A DNA stretch of 64,000 nucleotides, from positions 62,001 through 126,000 of the forward strand of contig NZ_JAMTCO010000017.1 of assembly GCF_024171925.1 (NCBI RefSeq), read 5' to 3'. Of this stretch, positions 1-7,607 are shown in pieces. The number at the start of each line of letters is the position of its first letter. Positions within the stretch are counted from its first letter, which is position 1. Under the pieces are notes generated by a model that was not told the DNA's origin, did no database searches, and was given only the letters and a program-made list of their open reading frames with translations. The position numbers and the translations under genes are program-made. This DNA comes from Actinokineospora diospyrosa (GTDB taxonomy: Bacteria; Actinomycetota; Actinomycetes; Mycobacteriales; Pseudonocardiaceae).

Positions 1-2
1 TG

Positions 3-473
3 CTCGTGGTCCGCGGCCAGTCGCTGGACCGGTCGATGTCGCGGTACCTGATCGATCAGATCGCCGAGGTGCCGCAGATCGAGGTGCTGACCTGCACGGA
101 GGTCGTCGGCGGCGCGGGCGGCGACCACCTGGAGAGCCTGACCCTGCGGCACAACGACACCGGCACGACGAGCACGGTCGAGGCGTCGTGGCTGTTCGTG
201 TTCATCGGCGCCGCCCCGCGCACCGACTGGCTGGAGGGCACGCTCACCCGCGACCGCAACGGTTTCGTGGTCGCGGGCCCGGACCTGGTGGTCGACGGCG
301 CCCGGCCCGCGGGCTGGGACCTCGACCGCGACCCCTACCACCTGGAGACGAGCCTGCCCGGGGTGTTCGTGGCAGGCGACGTGCGGGCGGAGTCGGTCAA
401 ACGCGTGGCCTCCGCGGTCGGTGAGGGCGCGATGGCCGTGACACTGGTGCACCGGTACCTGGAGAAGGCATGA
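3..473 (+). CDS. FAD-dependent thioredoxin-reductase-like oxidoreductase, C-terminal part (cut by window start)
   Basis: The reading frame is open to the left edge, so only the last 156 or so residues are visible and the true start lies upstream. The C-terminus has the layout of the thioredoxin reductase/alkyl hydroperoxide reductase flavoprotein family: an FIGAAPRTDWL segment (NADPH-domain end), then GVFVAGDVRAESVKRVASAVGEG, where GD followed by an alanine-rich helix contacts the FAD ribityl chain and pyrophosphate. The CxxC redox pair, if present, would lie in the missing part. The stop overlaps the start of the next gene (ATGA), so the two are translationally coupled. In actinobacteria such reductases often carry a cyclic-nucleotide domain and sit beside a sensor kinase, which matches the neighbour. 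The family is clear. The substrate is not. Confidence 0.85.
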   Translation, partial: LVVRGQSLDRSMSRYLIDQIAEVPQIEVLTCTEVVGGAGGDHLESLTLRHNDTGTTSTVEASWLFVFIGAAPRTDWLEGTLTRDRNGFVVAGPDLVVDGARPAGWDLDRDPYHLETSLPGVFVAGDVRAESVKRVASAVGEGAMAVTLVHRYLEKA

Positions 474-1879
474 CCCCCGACGAGCTGCGCGGCCTGTTCC
501 TGTTCGAGAGCCTCGACGACGACCAGTTGGCCTGGTTGGCCGCGCACGGGGTGGAGGAGACCTTCGCGCAGGGCACCGAACTGCTCACCGAAGGTGCGCC
601 CGCCACGTGTTTCTCCGTACTGCTGGAGGGCGCGGTCTCACTGTTGCGCACGGTCGGCAGCGAACGCGCGGAGATTTCGCGAACCGACCACCGCGGTGCC
701 TATTTCGGCGCGACACAGGCTTATCTGCAGGACGATGTCGCATCGCGGCGGGTTTACCTGATGACGGTTGTCGCGGTCACCGATGTCCGGGTGTTGCAGT
801 TGCCCGCGGCGGAGTTCGGCCCGGCGGTCCGGTCGTGGTTCCCGATGGGGATCCACCTGCTCGAAGGCCTGTTCTGGGGAATGCAGAACACGCAAGCCGT
901 GGTGGGGCAACGGGAGCGGTTGCTGGCCCTGGGTTCGCTCACCGCCGGGCTGACCCACGAGCTGAACAACCCGGCGGCGGCCGCCGTGCGCGCGACGGCA
1001 TTGTTGCGCGAGCGGGTGGCCGGGATGCGGCACAAGTTGGCACTGCTGGCAGGCGGAGCGATCGACCCGGCGGTGTTGCCATCGCTGGTGCGGTTGCAGG
1101 AGGAGGCCGTCGAGCGGGTCGCCAAGGCGCCGCAGCTGAGTCCCATGGAGGCCAGCGACCGCGAGGACGAACTGGCCGACTGGCTCGACGAGCAGGGCAT
1201 CGCGGGCGGCTGGGACCTGGCGCCGATCCTGGTCACCAACGGGCTGGACGTGGCGTGGCTGGCTGGCGCGGTCGGCCGGTGCCCGGCGACGGCGACCGAG
1301 GCCGCGGTGCGGTGGCTGGCGTACACGGTGGAGACCGAGGCGCTGATGGACGAGATCGAGGACGCCACCACCCGCGTCTCCACCCTCGTCGGCGCGGCCA
1401 AGCAGTACTCCCAACTCGACCGCGCGCCGTTCCAGGTGGTCGACGTGCACGAACTGCTCGACGCGACCCTGGTCATGCTCGGCGGCAAGATCGGCCACGG
1501 GGTCCGGGTGGTCCGCGAGTACGACCGCTCCCTGCCGCCGCTGCCCGGCTACGCCGCCGAGCTCAACCAGGTCTGGACCAACCTGGTGGACAACGCCGTC
1601 GCCGCGATGGGCGGCACCGGCACGCTGACCGTGCGCACCGGCCTCGACGGCGACCGGCTCGTGGTCCGGATCGCCGACACCGGCCCGGGCATCCCCGCCG
1701 AGGTGCGCACCCGGATCTTCGAACCGTTCTTCACGACCAAGCCGGTCGGCGAGGGAACCGGGCTGGGGCTGGACATCTCGTGGCGGATCGTGGTCGACAA
1801 GCACCACGGCGACATCCGCGTCGAGTCCACTCCCGGCCACACGGAGTTCGAGGTCAGGCTGCCGCTCCGCCAGCCGTGA
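470..1879 (+). CDS. Histidine kinase with N-terminal cyclic-nucleotide-binding-like domain
   Basis: 469 residues. Residues 1-125 form a cNMP-binding-like beta-roll (FESLDDDQLAWLAAHGVEE, then EGAPATCFSVLLEGAVSLLR). A DHp region follows with the phosphoacceptor box LTHELNNPAAAA, histidine near residue 163. The C-terminal third is a HATPase_c domain: N box NQVWTNLVDNAV (near 365-376), G1 box DTGPGIP, F box FEPFFTTKP and G2 box GEGTGLGLDI. No transmembrane segment is visible, so this is a soluble sensor kinase. The start overlaps the preceding flavoprotein stop by four bases, suggesting a redox-linked signalling pair. No response regulator lies beside it. The kinase call is firm. The ligand and partner are unknown. 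Confidence 0.93.
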   Translation: MTPDELRGLFLFESLDDDQLAWLAAHGVEETFAQGTELLTEGAPATCFSVLLEGAVSLLRTVGSERAEISRTDHRGAYFGATQAYLQDDVASRRVYLMTVVAVTDVRVLQLPAAEFGPAVRSWFPMGIHLLEGLFWGMQNTQAVVGQRERLLALGSLTAGLTHELNNPAAAAVRATALLRERVAGMRHKLALLAGGAIDPAVLPSLVRLQEEAVERVAKAPQLSPMEASDREDELADWLDEQGIAGGWDLAPILVTNGLDVAWLAGAVGRCPATATEAAVRWLAYTVETEALMDEIEDATTRVSTLVGAAKQYSQLDRAPFQVVDVHELLDATLVMLGGKIGHGVRVVREYDRSLPPLPGYAAELNQVWTNLVDNAVAAMGGTGTLTVRTGLDGDRLVVRIADTGPGIPAEVRTRIFEPFFTTKPVGEGTGLGLDISWRIVVDKHHGDIRVESTPGHTEFEVRLPLRQP

Positions 1880-1922
1880 TCGCGCTACCGTGGAGCCACT
1901 CAACCTGGGGGAAGGAAGTGGC

Positions 1923-2450
1923 ATGCCACCCAGATCCACGCGAGTCGTCCCCGCACTCGCCGTAGCCGCGATCCTCACCGTCACCGCCGCGGCGGTGCTG
2001 TTGCTCAACAAGAACCCCGAACCACAAACCCAACCGTCGCCACCACGGCGCACGCTCATCGAAGCCGAGGGCTGCGCCCGCCCAGAAGCCGACTACCCCA
2101 CCACATACGTCGGCGAGCAGACCGGCCCCATGCTGCCCACCGACCTACCGGACGCGGTGTGGGTGTGCCCCCTGCCGGACAACATCAACCTGCGCGAGAT
2201 GGTCGCACGGGACATCACCGACGAGGCAGCCGAAGTACTGTCCACAGTGAACTCCCTGCCCGCCCTACCCGCCCAAACCCCCAACAGCGCCTGCACCCTC
2301 GCAGGCGGCTACCGCTTCGACCTGGTCTTCCACTACGGCTACTCCCGCCACGTAGTCCAAGCCGACACCGGCGGCTGCGGAGTAGTCCACTCGGAAGGCC
2401 AGTTCCGCCTCCGCGCCGCACTCCTCTTGCCCTATACCCACCTGACGTAG
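1923..2450 (+). CDS. Small membrane-anchored protein of unknown function
   Basis: 175 residues from ATG 1923, chosen because GGAAGG lies about 8 bases upstream; an in-frame ATG at 1890 is less well placed. Residues 7-27 (VVPALAVAAILTVTAAAVLLL) form a single N-terminal membrane anchor or uncleaved signal. A proline-rich linker and an extracytoplasmic domain of about 130 residues follow. Four cysteines are visible in that domain (EGCARPE, VWVCPLP, NSACTL, TGGCGVV), so disulfides are likely. No known family is recognised. A strong hairpin follows the stop. Confidence 0.75.
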   Translation: MPPRSTRVVPALAVAAILTVTAAAVLLLNKNPEPQTQPSPPRRTLIEAEGCARPEADYPTTYVGEQTGPMLPTDLPDAVWVCPLPDNINLREMVARDITDEAAEVLSTVNSLPALPAQTPNSACTLAGGYRFDLVFHYGYSRHVVQADTGGCGVVHSEGQFRLRAALLLPYTHLT

Positions 2451-2466
2451 CGGCATTCTCGGGCCT

Positions 2467-2511
2467 GCGCACCTCACCCCAGCCACCGGCAAACCCGGGG
2501 GTGAGGTGCGC
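2467..2511 (+). terminator. Hairpin terminator after the anchored protein
   Basis: A 14-bp perfect stem (GCGCACCTCACCCC at 2467-2480 with its complement at 2498-2511) encloses a 17-base loop. It starts 17 bases past the stop at 2450 and has no T-run, as is usual in actinobacteria. Confidence 0.6.
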
Positions 2512-3110
2512 CCGCCCACCCGGAGATCGCTGGTGCCATCCCAGCACCTCGACTCCAACCCACCTGAGCAACCCGCGCTCCCCAAGCCGCCGGTGCCAAC
2601 CCCAGCCTCCGTCAGCCCTGCCCCAGCCCACCTGATCAGCCCTTGGACACTCGGACCCAGCCGTTTCAGCCCGACTCTGCCGACAGGTCCGCCCCAGCCC
2701 ACCTAGCCGCCCCCTGGACACCCGGAAGTCGCTGGGTTCTGCTCGCCCCGCAAGATCATCTGCCGCAGGAGCCCCCGATACACAGCCTATTAACGGATCC
2801 CGACAAAACCGGGGCAGCAACCACGGCCTGTGGACAACAGAACACGTTATGGACAACCACCCGGCCAGCCCCGGACACTCGGACCCAGCGGTGCCAACCC
2901 GCCCCCGCCAGGTCCGCCCCAGCCCACCTACCCAACCCCCGGACACCCGGAAGGTCCGGTGCCATCCCAGCCCGCCCTCGTCAGCCCTGCCAACCCAGCC
3001 CCTGGACAGTCGGACCCGGCGGTGCCAACTGGCCTGCCGTCAGGTCCGCCCCAGCCCACCTACTCAGCGCCTGGACAGTCGGACTCGCTGGTGCCAAGTG
3101 CTCGATGGGG
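2512..3110 (+). repeat. Tandem array of degenerate ~67-bp intergenic units (repeat island 1)
   Basis: A unit of roughly 65-75 bp recurs. Each carries a GGACAGTCGGA or GGACACTCGGA word, then GGTGCCA, then GTCAGGTCCGCCCCAGCCCA followed by CCTA. GGTGCCA occurs near 2531, 2592, 2890, 2957, 3022 and 3089. The CCCCAGCCCACCT word occurs near 2620, 2693, 2917 and 3050. Long frames cross the array but are low-complexity P/S/T-rich and change register between units, so it is treated as non-coding. The same unit, reversed, fills 21580-22260. Confidence 0.8.
2753..2858 (+). repeat. 107-bp dispersed repeat with paired TGTGGACAA sites, copy A
   Basis: The copy begins AAGATCATCT, continues through AGCCCCCGATACACAGCCTA, and ends with CCTGTGGACAACAGAA and a second, mutated site (TATGGACAACC). 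Five related copies lie at 3382, 3514, 5038, 21072 and 21192, the last two reversed. It is not coding. The nine-base word at 2829-2837 matches the actinobacterial DnaA box (TTGTCCACA on the other strand). Confidence 0.8.
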
Positions 3111-3244
3111 TGGACCTGTTTTGTGTGGGGGGACGGCACCCGTAGCGTTTCCACGCGGCAGGGCCAGTCTTTTCGGCCCCTGCTTTGCGGTTCTGCCACG
3201 GGTGTCGTAGGGGCCCCGCACAAAACAGGTCCACCCCATCGAGC
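3100..3244. mobile_element. MITE-like element with 31-bp terminal inverted repeats, copy 1
   Basis: The arms 3100-3130 and 3214-3244 are inverted repeats matching at 30 of 31 positions (core GGGGTGGACCTGTTTTGTG). They enclose about 83 bp that itself has partial dyad symmetry (CACCCGTAG near the left side, CTACGACACCC inverted near the right). It is too short to encode a transposase. A second element with the same arm family but a different interior lies at 21419-21564. No clear target-site duplication is visible. It could be a non-autonomous transposon or a structured RNA/DNA hairpin. Confidence 0.65.
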
Positions 3245-3381
3245 AAAGCTCGAAAATCGCGGATCGGGCCCGATGTTGCCGCTAGGCAACGAGGCGTCCG
3301 ATCCCCGGGTCGCCGAGGTCGCCGCCAGGCGACGAGGCCGACCCCATCCCTTCCCCCGCACCCCCAGCAACGGCTCACGCC

Positions 3382-3490
3382 AAGATCAACCTGACCGAAA
3401 GCCCCCAAATACACAGCCTACCGAGTCGCACCGACACAACGGCAGCAGCGAACAACGCCCCGTGGACAACAGAAGCCGTTGTGGACAACC
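3382..3490 (+). repeat. 107-bp dispersed repeat, copy B
   Basis: Same order as copy A: AAGATCAACCT, AAGCCCCCAAATACACAGCC, CGTGGACAACAGAAGCC, then a perfect TGTGGACAA at 3480-3488. Only 23 bp separate it from copy C in the same direction. Confidence 0.8.
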
Positions 3491-3513
3491 AAACCACGCA
3501 CAACCAGCCCCGC

Positions 3514-3619
3514 AAGATCAACTACACCAAGAGCCCCCGATATACAGCCTACCGAAACAGCCCGACACAACAGAAGCAGCAACCGCACCCTGTGGACAAC
3601 CACAACCATTGTGGACAAG
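3514..3619 (+). repeat. 107-bp dispersed repeat, copy C
   Basis: AAGATCAACTACACC, GAGCCCCCGATATACAGCCT, then two perfect TGTGGACAA words at 3591-3599 and 3610-3618, about 19 bp apart. It ends about 60 bp from the 3' end of the TetR gene. Confidence 0.8.
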
Positions 3620-3681
3620 TCGGCACCAAAGCCATCCTCACAACGGGAATCGAGCACCAACCGAACACGCCCGATCAACCA

Positions 3682-4287
3682 TCATCGCGATTCGTCCGGA
3701 GCATCAGACCACCCCGCGACAAAGCGAGCGCCACCAGGCAGATAAGCATCCAAGACCTTCAGGGCCCACTCGGTGGACTCGCCGTGCGTTCGGCGCACGA
3801 GGTGGAAGGCGAGGCCGTCGATCAGGGCGTGCAGGTGGTCGACGGCGACCTTTCCCTCGGAGCCGAGTGCTGCCGCGGCGGAGGTGCAGACCTCGCGGAC
3901 GACGGCGTTGACGGAGTTGAACGACGAGCGCAGGTCCGGGTCGGTCATCGCGGCGGCGCCGAGGGCGAGGGTGACTTCCATCTCGACGCGGCGTTCGTCG
4001 TCGAGGGGGAGCAGTTCCAGCAGTGCGGCGTGGGCCCAGCGCGGGCCGCCGGGGGGTTCGGGGATGGCCGCGACGCGCTGTCGGAGGCGGTCGACGAGGG
4101 TGTCGACGGCGCGTTCGCGGACGCTGGCCTGGGTGGGGAACGTGTAGCGCAGCGAACTGGGCGGCAGGTGGGCCTCGGCGGCGACGTTGCGCACCGACAG
4201 GGCGGTCAGGCCGTCGCGGGTCAGCACCCGCCACGCCGCTTCGACCACGGCGCGGTCGCGTTGCTCGGGGTTGATCCTCCTGGGCAC
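3682..4287 (-). CDS. TetR-family transcriptional repressor of the SMR efflux pair
   Basis: 201 residues from GTG 4287 (protein begins VPRRINPEQRD), preferred over an upstream in-frame start because it puts both operators outside the gene and has AGGAGG-like bases nearby. Residues 10-60 form the TetR helix-turn-helix (VVEAAWRVLTRDGLTALSVRNVAAEA then SSLRYTFPTQASV). The rest is the all-helical ligand and dimer domain. It is divergent from two small multidrug resistance genes, and two near-identical dyads lie between. The inference is that it represses itself and the pump and is released by a pump substrate. The ligand is unknown. Confidence 0.92.
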   Translation of the reverse strand: MPRRINPEQRDRAVVEAAWRVLTRDGLTALSVRNVAAEAHLPPSSLRYTFPTQASVRERAVDTLVDRLRQRVAAIPEPPGGPRWAHAALLELLPLDDERRVEMEVTLALGAAAMTDPDLRSSFNSVNAVVREVCTSAAAALGSEGKVAVDHLHALIDGLAFHLVRRTHGESTEWALKVLDAYLPGGARFVAGWSDAPDESR

Positions 4288-4297
4288 GGCGCCATTT

Positions 4298-4347
4298 TCG
4301 CACAGTCGTGCGAACACGGGTACGCTCGTACTCGCACAGTCGTACGA
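4298..4347. promoter_or_regulatory. Paired TetR operators between tetR and the SMR genes
   Basis: TCGCACAGTCGTGCGA at 4298-4313 is a perfect 6-bp-arm dyad around AGTC. TCGCACAGTCGTACGA at 4332-4347 repeats it with one change. The centres are 34 bp apart, about three helical turns, so two dimers could sit on one face. The second copy lies 7-19 bp upstream of the SMR start. Confidence 0.75.
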
Positions 4348-4365
4348 AAACGAATGGGGTGCGCG

Positions 4366-4680
4366 ATGGCATGGGCGGTCCTGCTCGTCTCCGGGGTGCT
4401 CGAAGCGGTGTGGGCCACCGCGCTGAGCGCCTCGGACAACTTCCGCAAGGGCAAACCGACGGCGCTGTTCGCAGTGGCGTTGGTGGCCAGCTTGGGCGGC
4501 TTGGCCTTCGCGATGACTCGGTTACCTACGGCGACCGCCTACGCGGTGTGGGTCGGCGTGGGGGCCGTGTTGACCGTCCTCATCGCCGTGGCCCGCGGTC
4601 AGGAGCGGTTCACGCCCGCACGCGCGGCACTGCTGGCGGTCCTGGTCGGGTGCGTCGTCGGGCTCAAGGCGGTGGGCTGA
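4366..4680 (+). CDS. Small multidrug resistance (SMR/EmrE-type) efflux subunit 1
   Basis: 104 residues, the usual SMR length, with four hydrophobic helices. The N-terminal signature WAVLLVSGVLEAVWATAL includes the membrane-embedded glutamate (residue 13, equivalent to EmrE Glu14) used for proton/drug exchange. The loop-3 motif LPTATAYAVWVGVGAV is typical. ATG 4366 follows a GGGG stretch; an in-frame ATG at 4354 would add four residues. It is followed one base after its stop by a second SMR gene, so the functional unit is probably a heterodimer, as in EbrAB or YkkCD. Regulation by the divergent TetR is likely. Confidence 0.93.
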   Translation: MAWAVLLVSGVLEAVWATALSASDNFRKGKPTALFAVALVASLGGLAFAMTRLPTATAYAVWVGVGAVLTVLIAVARGQERFTPARAALLAVLVGCVVGLKAVG

Positions 4681-4681
4681 G

Positions 4682-5020
4682 ATGCCCTGGATCGTGCTGA
4701 TGATCAGCGCCGCGCTCGAAGCGGTGTGGGCCACTGCCCTGGGGCACACCGACGGCTTCACCCGGGTCGTACCCATCCTGCTGTTCCTCGTCGCGCTGGC
4801 GCTGAGCATGGCCGGACTGGGGTTCGCCGCTAAACACATCCCCATCAGCACCGCCTACGCCGTGTGGACAGGAACCGGCGCCGCGTTGACCGTGACCTGG
4901 GCTGTCCTCACCGGTGAGGAGACGGCGACCGCGGTGCGATTGCTGCTGTTGGGCGGAATCGTCGCCGCGGTGGTCGGGCTCAAGCTCATCAAGCCGCCGC
5001 CGACACCCGCGCCGCGCTGA
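4682..5020 (+). CDS. Small multidrug resistance (SMR) efflux subunit 2
   Basis: 112 residues and four predicted helices. It begins MPWIVLMISAALEAVWATAL with the conserved Glu13, and has IPISTAYAVWTGTGAALTV in helix 3. It starts one base after the stop of the first SMR gene. The two subunits differ in sequence and in the charge of their tails (this one ends KPPPTPAPR), as expected for an antiparallel heterodimer in the cytoplasmic membrane exporting cationic toxic compounds. Substrates cannot be read from the sequence; guanidinium-type SMRs are an alternative. Confidence 0.92.
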   Translation: MPWIVLMISAALEAVWATALGHTDGFTRVVPILLFLVALALSMAGLGFAAKHIPISTAYAVWTGTGAALTVTWAVLTGEETATAVRLLLLGGIVAAVVGLKLIKPPPTPAPR

Positions 5021-5037
5021 CTCCTCGGCACGGTTTC

Positions 5038-5145
5038 AAGATCAATCGTTCGCAAGACCCCCTAATACACAGGGTACCGAGCGGAGCCGACAGGGTGGGA
5101 GCGCGAACAAGGGCCTGTGGACAGCCCGAGCCCTTGTGGACAACT
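5038..5145 (+). repeat. 107-bp dispersed repeat, copy D
   Basis: A solitary, more diverged copy: AAGATCAATCG, CAAGACCCCCTAATACACAG, CCTGTGGACAGCCC, then a perfect TGTGGACAA at 5135-5143. It lies just after the SMR operon, outside the islands, which shows that the family moves or is copied independently of the other island parts. Confidence 0.75.
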
Positions 5146-5178
5146 GCCCACGAGCACGCGGCTCAACTGCGCTGAGAA

Positions 5179-5218
5179 GGATGCGGTGGCGTCACCCTGC
5201 ACGGACGCCACCGCATCC
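5179..5218. terminator. Bidirectional hairpin terminator between convergent genes
   Basis: A perfect 15-bp stem (GGATGCGGTGGCGTC at 5179-5193 with its complement at 5204-5218) and a 10-base loop lie between the SMR genes and the converging acetamidase gene, which ends at 5227. Confidence 0.8.
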
Positions 5219-5226
5219 GCCCGCCT

Positions 5227-6225
5227 CTACCGCTCCGCGAGGTATCTCGTCGCAGCAGCGCGGAGTCGGTTGTGGACACCGTCGAACGCGGGGGGCGTGA
5301 CGAGGTCCTTGGCGATCTTGGCGAGCATGGTGTAGTTCGTGTCGACCACGTTGCCCGCTGGGGCGAGGGCCGTTTGGCTGACCAGTTGGTACGCGTCGAG
5401 CGGGTCGAGGCCGAGCAGGTCGCCGGTCCACCCGACCAGGTCGTGCTGGCTGATCCGGAAGGCGTCCTCCAGCGGCCGCGCCGTGCCGGTCGACATCAGG
5501 TACCGGTCGTCCTCCAGGCGGGGCCACGGGCACGGCACGCCCTTGATCAGGTCCACCACGACGACCGTGGACATCGCCGCCTCGACGGCGGTGCCGCAGA
5601 CCTCGCCCTCCCCCTGGCGGCAGTGCCCGTCACCCAGGGAGATCAGCGCGCCCGGCACGTTCACGCCGAAGTACGCCGTGGTGCCCGCGCGCATCTCGGG
5701 GGTGTCCATGTTCCCCCCGTGCGCCCCCGGCGTGATGCTCATGATCACCTCGTGCGCGGCTGGCGCGACGCCCACGGTGCCGTGCATGGGGTCCAGGGGG
5801 AGTTCAACGCTGTAGTCGCTGGCGCGGGCGGTGAACCGGCACACCCAGCGGTCGACGTCGACCTCGTAGCGCCAGACCCGCTCGGGGAGGGGGTCGTGCA
5901 GCATGGCGGTGGTGTGGGTGGCGGTCAGGGCGCCGAAGTGCGGGAAGGTCGAGGAGATCGCCCAGTCGCGGCGGGGGCGGATGTCGACGAAGTGGACGGC
6001 GACCGTGTCGCCGGGTTCGGCGCCCGCCACCGCGATGGGGCCGGTGACGGGGTTGAGGTACGGGAACTGGCAGACCTGGCTCGGCAGGTCGTCAACGCCG
6101 CGCACCGCGCCGCCGAAGCAGTCCTCTGTGGAGAGTTCGACGATCGTTCCGGGTTGGACGGTCAGTGCGGCCGCGCGGCCACCGAAGGCGTAGGCGGGCT
6201 CGGAGTGCAGGCGCTCAACCCTCAC
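5227..6225 (-). CDS. Acetamidase/formamidase family amide hydrolase
   Basis: 332 residues from GTG 6225. The protein has the FmdA/AmdA-family pattern: an N-terminal beta-rich region (LTVQPGTIVELSTEDCFGG), GDTVAVHFVDIRP, the central MSITPGAHGGNMDTPEMRAGTTAYFGVNVPGAL segment with the conserved GGNMD, and SLGDGHCRQGEGEVCGTAVE holding the conserved GDxHxxQGDGE-like metal site. It hydrolyses short amides to ammonia and the acid in the cytoplasm. It overlaps the upstream permease by four bases (GTGA), so uptake and hydrolysis are coupled. Nitrogen regulation is plausible but no GlnR box was located. Confidence 0.92.
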   Translation of the reverse strand: MRVERLHSEPAYAFGGRAAALTVQPGTIVELSTEDCFGGAVRGVDDLPSQVCQFPYLNPVTGPIAVAGAEPGDTVAVHFVDIRPRRDWAISSTFPHFGALTATHTTAMLHDPLPERVWRYEVDVDRWVCRFTARASDYSVELPLDPMHGTVGVAPAAHEVIMSITPGAHGGNMDTPEMRAGTTAYFGVNVPGALISLGDGHCRQGEGEVCGTAVEAAMSTVVVVDLIKGVPCPWPRLEDDRYLMSTGTARPLEDAFRISQHDLVGWTGDLLGLDPLDAYQLVSQTALAPAGNVVDTNYTMLAKIAKDLVTPPAFDGVHNRLRAAATRYLAER

Positions 6226-7607
6226 TTGTCCTCCCCGGCGATGCCCGCGAGCACCGGTCGGCGGCCGGTGAGCAGCAGGCCGATCAGCACGACCGCGCCG
6301 ATCCCGAGCCAGACGAAGCCGAGGGCCTGCGCGGCGACCTTCGCGTTGATCACGACGTAGGCCAGGATGCCGAAGCCGATGACCGGCGCGACCAGGTGCT
6401 TCCACCAGTCGCGGCTGCGGGAGCGGATGACGTAGTGCACGACGACCGAGACGTGCAGGACCAGGAAGGCGGTCATGGCGCCGAAGTTGACCAGCGAGCT
6501 CAGCAGCGTGATGCCGTCGTCGCGCGACTGCATGTACAGGCCGAGGGCCAGCGACACGCCAGCCACCAGCAGGGTCGCGTTGACCGGCACCTTGCGGGTC
6601 GGGTGGACCTTGGCCAGGAACTTGGGCAGCTGGCGGTCGCGGGCCATGGCGTAGAGCAGCCGGGAGGTCGCCGCCTGGGCGACGAGCGAGTTGGCGAAAC
6701 CCCAGGACACGGCGGTCGCGGCGGCGGTCAGCACGGCCAGCCAGCCACCACCGGCGACCCGGGCGGCGTCGTAGAACGAGGTCCCGGCCGCGTCGCCGTT
6801 GGCGATGAGTCCGGCCGGGTCGGGCACCAGCAGCGCGGCGACCCAGGTCTGCACGATGAACAGCACGCCGGTGACCAGCAGCGCGGCCACCATGGACCGG
6901 CCGATCGCGCGCGCCGAGTCGCGGTTCTCCTCGGCCAGCGTCGAGATGCCGTCGAAGCCCAGGAAGCTGAGCACCGCGATCGACACCGCGCCGAACACCA
7001 GCGCCCAGGAGAACGTGCCGCTGTCGAACAGCGGGCTGAAGCTGAAGCCCCGGCCCTTGCCCTGGGTCAGCGCCACGACGCCGATCACGATGAAGATCGC
7101 CAGGATGGCCAACTGGGCGACCAGCATGACCCGGTTGACCTTGGCCGTCATCTCGATGCCCAAGAAGTTGACCGCCGTGTTGAGCACGACGAAGGCGACC
7201 AGCCACAACCACACCGGGATGGCGGGCAGCAGCGAGTTCATCGCGATACCGGCGATCAAGTACAGCAGGCTGGGCACCAGCACGTAGTCGAGCAGGATCA
7301 TCCAGCCGGACAGGAAGCCGACCGGGGAGGCGATGCCGCGCCCGGCGTAGGTGTAGACCGAGCCCGCCATGGGGAACGCCTTGGCCATCTGGGCGTAGGA
7401 GTTGGCGGTGAACAGCATCGCCAGCATGCCGATCGCGTAGGCGAGCGCGATCATGCCGCCGGAGCCGGAGAACACGCTGCCGAAGATGCCGAACGGCGCG
7501 ATCGGCACCATGAAGATCATCCCGTAGACCAGCAGGTCCCGGAAGCCCAGCGTGCGCCGCAGTTCCTGGGTGTAGCCGTAGCGGCCGAGCCCGCCGTCCT
7601 CGCTCAT
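6222..7607 (-). CDS. APC-superfamily amino acid/amide permease
   Basis: 461 residues from ATG 7607, with GGAGGA seven bases upstream; the frame stays open further upstream but without a comparable ribosome site. About 12 hydrophobic segments are visible. The first pair, LRRTLGFRDLLVYGMIFMVPIAPFGIFG, and GVVALTQGKG/FLGFDGISTLAEENRDSARAIGR are typical of the APC superfamily (the E-N-R motif in the loop after helix 6-7). It is coupled to the amidase gene, so the likely substrate is an amide or an amine-containing nitrogen source. Substrate assignment is by context only. Confidence 0.9.
   Translation of the reverse strand: MSEDGGLGRYGYTQELRRTLGFRDLLVYGMIFMVPIAPFGIFGSVFSGSGGMIALAYAIGMLAMLFTANSYAQMAKAFPMAGSVYTYAGRGIASPVGFLSGWMILLDYVLVPSLLYLIAGIAMNSLLPAIPVWLWLVAFVVLNTAVNFLGIEMTAKVNRVMLVAQLAILAIFIVIGVVALTQGKGRGFSFSPLFDSGTFSWALVFGAVSIAVLSFLGFDGISTLAEENRDSARAIGRSMVAALLVTGVLFIVQTWVAALLVPDPAGLIANGDAAGTSFYDAARVAGGGWLAVLTAAATAVSWGFANSLVAQAATSRLLYAMARDRQLPKFLAKVHPTRKVPVNATLLVAGVSLALGLYMQSRDDGITLLSSLVNFGAMTAFLVLHVSVVVHYVIRSRSRDWWKHLVAPVIGFGILAYVVINAKVAAQALGFVWLGIGAVVLIGLLLTGRRPVLAGIAGEDK

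Noticed and set aside
638-2059. 473-residue open frame on the minus strand opposite the kinase
   Set aside because: It is the mirror of a well-supported histidine kinase; its composition is typical of a high-GC antisense frame and shows no domain.
3465-3620. Cluster of DnaA-box-like words as a replication origin
   Set aside because: No dnaA, dnaN or other replication gene is nearby, there is no AT-rich unwinding region, and the words belong to a dispersed repeat found at several sites.
2643-3911. 422-residue proline/threonine-rich frame over repeat island 1
   Set aside because: It crosses tandem units, the inverted-repeat element and the 107-bp repeats, changes character at each boundary and runs into the TetR gene antisense. 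No ribosome site.
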